Made by a program: the position numbers and the translations under genes
The notes under the pieces: model-generated
The model's database searches: none
The model's input: only the letters and a program-made list of their open reading frames with translations
Told to the model about the DNA's origin: nothing
In this document: positions 58,537 to 64,000 of the stretch, one piece after another
How positions within the stretch are numbered: the stretch's first letter is position 1
Layout: every line of letters begins with the position of its first letter
Assembly: GCF_937123735.1 (NCBI RefSeq)
Contig: NZ_CAKZKL010000032.1
Span: forward strand, 1-64,000
Direction of reading: 5' to 3'
DNA length: 64,000 bases
From: an uncultured Lentibacter sp.
GTDB taxonomy: Bacteria > Pseudomonadota > Alphaproteobacteria > Rhodobacterales > Rhodobacteraceae

Positions 58537-58622
58537 TTATACACGGCTCTCCACAACTTATTGTGGTTATCCACAACAATTAGCTTTACAGGCCTTTCGC
58601 CACCCGCTTACCATATTTGGTA
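58537..58622. promoter_or_regulatory. Palindromic cluster with a perfect DnaA-box sequence
   Basis: In the 311-bp divergent gap between the serine hydrolase and ybjN-like genes, TTATCCACA (58567-58575) equals the DnaA box consensus and TTATACACG (58537-58545) is one base off a known variant. The arms CCACAA 58551, TTGTGG 58561 and CCACAA 58571 can pair in two alternative hairpins. Further on is TACCA-TATT-TGGTA (58609-58622), a separate 14-bp inverted repeat. No gene is seen in 58401-58711. Confidence 0.5.
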
Positions 58623-58711
58623 GGACAAGGGGCTCAAACCCCATCCTATCGTGAAAACCAGGGCAGCGCGCAGGCAATCCGCTGGCCCCTGATGCAAAAA
58701 GAGGTGGCGAC

Positions 58712-59212
58712 ATGGCCCTGTCAGAACACTATCTTGACGACGAAATTCACCCTATCGACATTGTTGAAACCCTCGCCTCCCACAACGACTGGGACTTTGA
58801 CCGCACCGCGGACAACCAGATTTCCATGGCCGTTGAAGGCCAGTGGCGGACCTATTCTGTCACACTGGCCTGGTCGGATTATGATCAAACCCTGCGCATG
58901 GTTTGCTCTTTTGAAATGGAGCCCCCCCAGGAGCGGCTGGATGCGCTCTATGGCGCGCTCAACGAAGTGAATGACCAATGCTGGAGCGGTGCCTTTTCCT
59001 ACTGGGCCGAGCAAAAGCTCATGGTCTATAAATACGGGCTCCTGCTCGCCGGGGGCGCGCTGGCCTCACCGGAGCAGATCAACAGGCTGATCTCAAGCGC
59101 GGTTGTCAATGCCGAGCGCTACTATCCGGCGTTCCAGCTGGTCGTCTGGGGCGGGCGCACGCCCAAGGAGGCCATGCAAGTGGCCATTGCAGAGGCCTAC
59201 GGCCACGCGTAA
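58712..59212 (+). CDS. YbjN domain-containing protein
   Basis: A 166-residue single YbjN domain (type III secretion chaperone-like fold). The N-terminal HPIDIVETLASHNDWDFDR and the long helix FSYWAEQKLMVYKYGLLLAG are typical of the alphaproteobacterial form that precedes proC. Function unknown. It is 33 bp upstream of proC in the same direction and probably cotranscribed. Confidence 0.88.
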   Translation: MALSEHYLDDEIHPIDIVETLASHNDWDFDRTADNQISMAVEGQWRTYSVTLAWSDYDQTLRMVCSFEMEPPQERLDALYGALNEVNDQCWSGAFSYWAEQKLMVYKYGLLLAGGALASPEQINRLISSAVVNAERYYPAFQLVVWGGRTPKEAMQVAIAEAYGHA

Positions 59213-59245
59213 CCTGACCCTCTGAAACAGATTTCGGGGGCAGAT

Positions 59246-60064
59246 ATGACCAATGACACTCTCGCAACACGCGGCCTTGTGCTGCTTGGCTGCGGCAAAA
59301 TGGGCTCCGCCATGCTGGCGGGCTGGCTCGCCGACGGGCTGGCGCCCACATCGGTCTTTGTGCTCGATCCGCACCCCTCGGACTGGCTCAAAAGCACCGG
59401 GGTTAACATCAATGCCCCCCTGCCCAAAGCCCCGGCCATCGTGCTTGTCGCGGTCAAGCCGCAAATGATGGGGGCCGCGCTGCCCGAGCTTGCAGCCATG
59501 GGCGGCGGGCAAACGCTGTTCGTCTCGGTGGCCGCCGGCACGCCCCTGGCGCATTTTGAAGCCGTCTTGGGCGCAGACACGCCAATCATCCGCGCCATGC
59601 CAAACACCCCGGCTGCCATCGGGCAGGGCATCAGCGCCATCATCGGCAATGCCCGCGCCACAGAGCAGGACCTCGACATAGCCCAAAGCCTGCTGGAAGC
59701 CATCGGCGCCGTGGTGCGGCTGGACACTGAAAGCCAGATAGACGCGGTCACCGGCGTGTCAGGCTCCGGGCCAGCCTATGTGTTCCACCTGATCGAATGC
59801 CTCAGCGCCGCCGGCGAAGCCCAGGGCCTGCCCGCCGATATGGCCCTGCACCTGGCCAAAGCCACCGTTGCTGGCGCCGGTGCGCTGGCTCAACAGGCCC
59901 CGGAGAGCCCCGGCCAGCTGCGCAGCAATGTCACAAGCCCCAATGGCACCACCCAGGCCGGGCTGGATGTGCTCATGGACAGCACCCAGGGCCTTGCACC
60001 GCTCATCCGCCGCACCGTGGCCGCAGCCACCGCCCGCTCAAAGGAGCTCGCCCGTGACGCCTGA
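59246..60064 (+). CDS. proC: Pyrroline-5-carboxylate reductase
   Basis: A 272-residue Rossmann enzyme for the last step of proline synthesis. NAD(P) motif VLLGCGKMGSAMLAGWL at the N-terminus; FVSVAAGTPL, RAMPNTPAAIGQG, and the C-terminal DAVTGVSGSGPAYVFHLIE and SPNGTTQAGLDVL are diagnostic. The end overlaps the next gene by 11 bp. PutA at 49057 runs the opposite direction of the pathway. Confidence 0.95.
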   Translation: MTNDTLATRGLVLLGCGKMGSAMLAGWLADGLAPTSVFVLDPHPSDWLKSTGVNINAPLPKAPAIVLVAVKPQMMGAALPELAAMGGGQTLFVSVAAGTPLAHFEAVLGADTPIIRAMPNTPAAIGQGISAIIGNARATEQDLDIAQSLLEAIGAVVRLDTESQIDAVTGVSGSGPAYVFHLIECLSAAGEAQGLPADMALHLAKATVAGAGALAQQAPESPGQLRSNVTSPNGTTQAGLDVLMDSTQGLAPLIRRTVAAATARSKELARDA

Positions 60065-60395
60065 AACCGGTTTTGACAGCTTTCTCAAACTCGACATCCG
60101 CGTCGGCACGGTCCTGGAGGCCGCCCCCTACCCCGAGGCCCGCACCCCGGCGATAAAGCTGTTGATCGATTTCGGCGACGAGATCGGTGTCAAGAAATCT
60201 TCAGCCCAGATCACGGCCCATTACAGCCCCGAAGCGCTGCCGGGCACACAGGTGATTGCGGTGGTCAATTTCGCGCCGCGGCAAATCGGAAAATTCATGT
60301 CTGAAGTGCTGGTGCTGGGGCTGCATGATACAGAGGGCGGCGTGGTGTTGCTGCGCCCGGAAAAGCCGGTTCCCAATGGCGAAAGAATGAGCTGA
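60054..60395 (+). CDS. CsaA-type tRNA-binding domain protein
   Basis: A 113-residue OB-fold EMAP/tRNA-binding domain (FDSFLKLDIRVGTVLEAAPY; KKSSAQITAHYSPE; VNFAPRQIGKFMSEVLVLGL). The length matches CsaA. It begins with GTG at 60054, with AGGAG 7 nt upstream inside proC, so it overlaps proC by 11 bp and is coupled to it. Proposed chaperone/export-related roles in Bacillus are not proven for this group. Confidence 0.88.
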   Translation: MTPETGFDSFLKLDIRVGTVLEAAPYPEARTPAIKLLIDFGDEIGVKKSSAQITAHYSPEALPGTQVIAVVNFAPRQIGKFMSEVLVLGLHDTEGGVVLLRPEKPVPNGERMS

Positions 60396-60398
60396 CAT

Positions 60399-61352
60399 AT
60401 GAAAAAGATCCTGATCTCGCGCCAGTTGACACAGGCTGTCATGGAGCGCGCCCGCGCCCAGTATGATGTAACCCTGCGTGAAAGCGACAGCCCGATGAGC
60501 GAGGCCGAAATGCGCTCCTCGCTGGTGCTCTATGACGGGATGATCCCCACGCTGGGCGACCTCTTCAGCGCCAAGATATTTGCCGAATTTGGCCGCCCCA
60601 AATGCCGGATTCTGGCCAACTTCGGGGTTGGTATCAACCATATTGATGTGCGCGCCGCACGCGATCACGGCATCACCGTCACCAATACGCCCGGCGCTGT
60701 CACCGATGCCACCGCCGATATTGCCCTCACGTTGCTGCTGATGTCCGCCCGCCGCGCAGGCGAGGGCGAACGGCTGGCGCGCTCGGGCGCATGGCCCGGC
60801 TGGGCCCCCACCCAGATGTTGGGCACCCATGTCACCGGCAAGACCATCGGCATCGTCGGTATGGGCCGAATCGGTCAGGCCATTGCGCGGCGCTGCCACT
60901 TCGGCTTTGGCATGGAGGTGTTGTTCTTCAACCGCTCCCCCAAAGAGCTGGACTTCCCCGCCCGCCAGTTGGGCAGCCTGCAAGAGCTGGCCGGAGCGGT
61001 TGATTTTCTAATCGCCGCCACACCAGGCGGGCCGGAAACAACCGGCCTGATCAACGCCACAACCTTTGCCGCCATGAAGCCAAGCGCGCATTTCATAAAT
61101 ATCTCCCGTGGGGATGTGGTCGATGAACCCGCCCTCATAGAGGCCCTCTCCAGCGGTGCCCTCGCGGGCGCGGGGCTGGATGTCTACGCAGAAGAGCCGC
61201 ATATCCCCCAGGCCCTGCGCGCGCTCACGTCAGTCACCCTGCTGCCCCATCTGGGCACCGCAACAGAAGAGGTGCGCAGCGCCATGGGCATGATGACTCT
61301 GGACAACCTCGACGCATTCTTTGCCGGCCAAACACCCCCCAATGCGCTCTAG
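60399..61352 (+). CDS. D-2-hydroxyacid dehydrogenase
   Basis: A 317-residue NAD(P)-dependent D-isomer-specific dehydrogenase. ILANFGVGINHIDV (substrate loop), GIVGMGRIGQAIARR (GxGxxG), NISRGDVVDEPAL (catalytic Arg region), DVYAEEP (Glu) and LLPHLGTAT (His) are intact. Glyoxylate/hydroxypyruvate reductase-like is the best guess. It starts 3 bp after the CsaA-like gene, so it is the likely fourth gene of the ybjN-proC-csaA unit. Confidence 0.9.
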   Translation: MKKILISRQLTQAVMERARAQYDVTLRESDSPMSEAEMRSSLVLYDGMIPTLGDLFSAKIFAEFGRPKCRILANFGVGINHIDVRAARDHGITVTNTPGAVTDATADIALTLLLMSARRAGEGERLARSGAWPGWAPTQMLGTHVTGKTIGIVGMGRIGQAIARRCHFGFGMEVLFFNRSPKELDFPARQLGSLQELAGAVDFLIAATPGGPETTGLINATTFAAMKPSAHFINISRGDVVDEPALIEALSSGALAGAGLDVYAEEPHIPQALRALTSVTLLPHLGTATEEVRSAMGMMTLDNLDAFFAGQTPPNAL

Positions 61353-61501
61353 GCTGCGCCCCTGGGCGACGCCACCCGCCGTCGCGGCTTGCCGCCAAAG
61401 CCCGCCCGGGCAGTTAACCCTAAGTCAGCCGCAGGCCCCCCCTATGCCTGAGCCGCGCAAACCGCTAGACTGGGGCACCAGCTCCAGCGCAAAGGCATCT
61501 C

Positions 61502-62629
61502 ATGTTTCAGCCCGTCATCACCGCCACCGGGGTCTTCACCCCCAGCGAAACAATCACCAACGCCGAGCTGGTCACCGCCTACAATGCTTACGCCGCGCGC
61601 TACAATGAAGACAACGCCGAAGCGATCCGCGCCGGCGCGCTGGAGGCCAAACCCCCCTCGTCAGAAGAGTTCATCTTCAAGGCCTCCGGCATCGAGCAAC
61701 GCCATGTCATGGACAAATCGGGCCTGCTCGACCCCGCCATCATGCACCCGCTGCTGCGCGCGCGCAGCGATGAGGAGCCGGGTATCATGGCCGAAATGGC
61801 GCTGGATGCCTGCCAGAAAGCGCTCAAGGCCGCAGGCGTCAAAGCCAGTGAGATTGATCTGGTGATCTGCGCCGCCTCAAACCACGAACGCGCCTACCCG
61901 GCGATCGCCGTGGAAATCCAGAAGCTGCTGGGCGCGGGCGGTTTTGGGTTTGACATGAACGTCGCCTGCTCATCCGCCACCTTCGGCATCCAGGCCGCCG
62001 CCGATATGATCCGCGCCGGCTCCGCGCGCAAGGCGCTGGTGGTCAACCCGGAAATCTGCTCGGGCCACCTCGAATGGCGCGACCGCGATTGCCACTTTAT
62101 CTTCGGCGATGTCTGTACAGCCACTTTGATCGAGCGGGCGCAAGAGACGCAAAATCCGCTCTTTTCAATCCGCTCCACCCGCTGCGCCACCGAGTTCTCC
62201 AACAACATCCGCAACAACAACGGCTTTCTGCGCCGCACCCGCACATCAGGTCAGGATCTCAAAGACCGCCGCGACATGCAGTTCATGCAAGAAGGCCGCA
62301 AGGTCTTCAAAGAGGTGGTGCCCATGGTCGCCACCCATATCCTCGCCCATCTTGAGGCCGAAGGCATCGCCCCACAGGCCCTCAAACGCATGTGGCTGCA
62401 CCAGGCAAATAAAGCCATGAATGATTTCGTCGGCCGCAAGGTGCTTGGCCGCACCCCCGCGCCCGAAGAACAACCCAACATCCTGCAAGACTATGCCAAT
62501 ACCTCGTCGGCAGGCTCCATCATCGCGTTCTCGCAACACCAGTCCGGCCTCGCTGCGGGCGATATCGGCGTGATCTGCTCCTTTGGCGCAGGCTACTCCG
62601 TCGGCTCCGTCATCGTGGAGCGGCTCTAG
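61502..62629 (+). CDS. Beta-ketoacyl-ACP synthase III-like protein
   Basis: A 375-residue thiolase-fold synthase. The Cys is in NVACSSATFGIQ, His in WLHQANKAMN and Asn in YANTSSAGS; the Cys-His-Asn triad is the FabH pattern. The N-terminal 90 residues include an insert with ARYNEDNAEAIRAGAL compared with standard FabH, which places it in the longer FabH-like group common in alphaproteobacteria. Could initiate fatty-acid synthesis or make special lipids; the true FabH is probably elsewhere with plsX. Confidence 0.88.
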   Translation: MFQPVITATGVFTPSETITNAELVTAYNAYAARYNEDNAEAIRAGALEAKPPSSEEFIFKASGIEQRHVMDKSGLLDPAIMHPLLRARSDEEPGIMAEMALDACQKALKAAGVKASEIDLVICAASNHERAYPAIAVEIQKLLGAGGFGFDMNVACSSATFGIQAAADMIRAGSARKALVVNPEICSGHLEWRDRDCHFIFGDVCTATLIERAQETQNPLFSIRSTRCATEFSNNIRNNNGFLRRTRTSGQDLKDRRDMQFMQEGRKVFKEVVPMVATHILAHLEAEGIAPQALKRMWLHQANKAMNDFVGRKVLGRTPAPEEQPNILQDYANTSSAGSIIAFSQHQSGLAAGDIGVICSFGAGYSVGSVIVERL

Positions 62630-62661
62630 GCCCAAGCCTTGAGGGCCATAAACCGCCCCGC

Positions 62662-62740
62662 GCTTCTTTTGGTCAAAAATACCTTGAGGGGGAGGAGACA
62701 AAAGCCCCGCTTTTGACTCCGGGGGAGCAAAGCTCCCCCT
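62662..62740. repeat. Intergenic element: TGGTCAAAAATACC core plus two hairpins
   Basis: The core TTCTTTTGGTCAAAAATACC (from 62664) is the inverted form of the one after putA. It is followed by CAAAAGC-CCC-GCTTTTG (62699-62715) and GGGGGAGC-AAA-GCTCCCCC (62721-62739). It lies downstream of the KAS III-like gene and upstream, on the opposite strand, of nothing but the tdk 3' end. Confidence 0.7.
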
Positions 62741-62828
62741 GCGCGGATTGCGCGCAAGCACAATGGCAAGGCCGGGTGCAGAGCGCTGTGCTTTTTTCCC
62801 AATCCTCGGAGTCTGTCAGGGGCGCGCT

Positions 62829-62906
62829 CCTCTCAGCCCCATCTCACAGGCCGGTCTGTCAGGCCAGTCTCACAGGCCGGTCTCACAGCCCTGTCTCAGA
62901 GGCCGG
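62829..62906. repeat. 13-bp minisatellite running into the tdk stop codon
   Basis: Five units at exactly 13-bp spacing start at 62842, 62855, 62868, 62881 and 62894, with consensus TCTCACAGGCCGG. A sixth, degenerate unit starts at 62829. The tdk stop (TCA on plus, 62896-62898) lies in the last unit, so the tract begins at the gene's end and extends outward. Confidence 0.8.
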
Positions 62907-63474
62907 TTTCCGCCCGCCAGTGGCGGCGGCACAGGCTCACATAGGTCTCATTGCCCCCCACCAGGATCTGTGCGCCCTCGGTCAGCGGCTTGCCATCCGC
63001 GCCCTTGCGCACCACCATGGTCGCCTTGCGCCCACAGTGGCAAATCGTGCGCACCTCGCGCAATTCATCCGCCCAGGCCAGAAGGGCCGCCGAGCCCGCA
63101 AAAAGCTCGGCCCGAAAATCCACCCGCAGCCCGTAACACATCACAGGCACGTCAAGTTCATCCACCGCCCGCGCCAGCTGCCAGACCTGCGCCTTTTCCA
63201 TGAAATGCGCCTCATCCACAAAAACACAGGCCACAGGCCCCTGCTCAAGGCGCGCGGCGATCTTCTCAAACAGGTTGTCTGCGCCCGAAAAGACATCCGC
63301 CTGCGCAGCAATCCCGATCCGGCTGGCAATCCGCCCCTGCCCGGCCCGGTCATCCAGCGCCGCCACCATGAGATAGGGCTCCATTCCGCGCTCGCGATAA
63401 TTGTAAGCCGCCTGCAACAGCACAGCCGATTTTCCGGCGTTCATCGTGGAGTAATTGAAATAAAGCTTGGCCAT
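62896..63474 (-). CDS. tdk: Thymidine kinase
   Basis: A 192-residue type II thymidine kinase of the salvage pathway. P-loop STMNAGKSAVLLQ, Walker B-like VFVDEAHFM, and the lasso/zinc region with ICHCGRKATM and VSLCRRHW. The ATG at 63474 (MAKLYFNYSTMNAGKS) fits. The 3' end overlaps a 13-bp repeat tract. An upstream frame of 61 residues is not homologous. Confidence 0.95.
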   Translation of the reverse strand: MAKLYFNYSTMNAGKSAVLLQAAYNYRERGMEPYLMVAALDDRAGQGRIASRIGIAAQADVFSGADNLFEKIAARLEQGPVACVFVDEAHFMEKAQVWQLARAVDELDVPVMCYGLRVDFRAELFAGSAALLAWADELREVRTICHCGRKATMVVRKGADGKPLTEGAQILVGGNETYVSLCRRHWRAETGL

Positions 63475-63795
63475 GGCCCGTTTTACCCCCTGCCACCGGC
63501 GTTTCAACGCCAAAATGCGCATCGACACCGCCGAAAGGGACGCCGCACAACCCGCCATCCAAGACAGCCTCTGGGGAGGGCCACTTTGCGGGCTGTGCGG
63601 CCCCGAGCGGTCTTTGACACCAGAACCGCCCGTCAGCCCCGCAGCGCCCGCAGACAAAGGCTCAGTTCACAGCCCAGCCCGCAGGCCAGCGGCGCAATTG
63701 TGCCATGACATTTGCGCCTAAAGCAGGTAATGGGAAAAGCATCACCCGTTTCCCCACCCCGCAAAGCGGCGGCAATTTCAAGAGTATAGCAAGAC
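63475..63795. other. Intergenic region between tdk and the right-edge gene
   Basis: This 321-bp stretch shows no convincing gene. Open frames exist on both strands but read as Arg/Pro/Ala-rich shadows. The divergent promoters of tdk and the right-edge gene should lie here. Nothing else is recognisable. Confidence 0.5.
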
Positions 63796-64000
63796 ATGGC
63801 AGGCATTGGCAGTTATCTGAAGAAACATACCGAATCTCTGGTAAAGGATGTCGGCATCGAGCCCGCCTGCAAGCTCACCGGAAAGTCAAAGGCCACGCTG
63901 GGGCGCTATTATTCAGACAACGACGAGCACAGCGACCGCTTCATGCCCATTGATGCCGTGGCCGCGCTTGAGGAAGCCGCAAGCTTCCCCCATGTCACCG
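63796..64000 (+). CDS. Small HTH-like protein (partial, runs off right edge)
   Basis: ATG at 63796 opens a frame to the edge, about 68 codons: begins MAGIGSYLKKHTESLVKDVG, with EPACKLTGKSKATLGRYYS resembling a helix-turn-helix, then RFMPIDAVAALEEAASFPHV. I recall similar short proteins in roseobacters, of unknown function. GC-content and codon use look native. The C-terminus is missing. Confidence 0.7.
   Translation, partial: MAGIGSYLKKHTESLVKDVGIEPACKLTGKSKATLGRYYSDNDEHSDRFMPIDAVAALEEAASFPHVT

Overview
The window is a high-GC alphaproteobacterial chromosome segment. Protein sequences, gene order (yidC-MOSC-engB-argB; pcm-tolC-acidic protein; putR/putA) and small families such as DUF6280 and DUF5368 point to the marine Roseobacter group of the Rhodobacterales. 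I cannot name a species. No insertion sequence, integrase, prophage or CRISPR array is visible, and nearly all of it is densely packed ordinary chromosome.

Layout. 1-4210: the N-terminal 1,400 residues of a giant RTX (calcium-binding repeat) protein running off the left edge. 4486-13558: an accessory block with a sulfur flavour: a cytosolic-looking Cys-type sulfatase divergent from its likely radical-SAM maturase, an MmgE/PrpD protein, a Tat-exported sulfide:quinone oxidoreductase with a DUF5368 membrane partner, both subunits of sulfopyruvate decarboxylase (ComDE), a DUF3833 lipoprotein and a Rieske oxygenase coupled to a 69-residue protein. 13595-24890: housekeeping (ttcA, an EAL phosphodiesterase, yidC, MOSC, engB, argB), a lipid-type hydroxylase with a ferredoxin, a lone DUF2235 hydrolase, and an ornithine-decarboxylase-like gene facing an Lrp regulator. 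25018-41307: valS, crotonase, aminotransferases, a NicO/DUF1007 nickel-cobalt transport pair, dtd, an MsbA-like exporter overlapping a glycosyltransferase tail to tail, ygfZ, efp, a TetR/azoreductase pair and cobQ.

41360-44925: pcm, tolC and an acidic Pro-rich protein that I suggest is a divergent PopZ, followed by tRNA-Cys. 44926-47468, between tRNA-Cys and tRNA-Leu, is the least ordinary stretch. It holds a promoter-to-terminator unit of about 390 nt with several stem-loops and a 51-codon reading frame, an HTH/membrane-protein pair, and a cobalamin riboswitch whose only downstream gene is an unknown 100-residue protein.

47536-64000: VOC and TPR proteins, putR/putA for proline catabolism, a rhomboid protease with a GFA-family protein, suhB, metR/metF, a hotdog thioesterase, a class C-like serine hydrolase, YbjN-proC-CsaA-hydroxyacid dehydrogenase, a KAS III-like synthase, tdk, and a partial small protein at the right edge. 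Four intergenic regions carry the same element: a GC-rich hairpin next to a conserved TATTTTTG(A/G)C core.

Pathway links: PutA (proline to glutamate), ProC (proline synthesis) and ArgB (arginine) share glutamate-family metabolism. MetF supplies methyl-THF. CobQ, the NicO pair and the B12 riboswitch form a loose cobalt/cobalamin theme, but they are not one operon.
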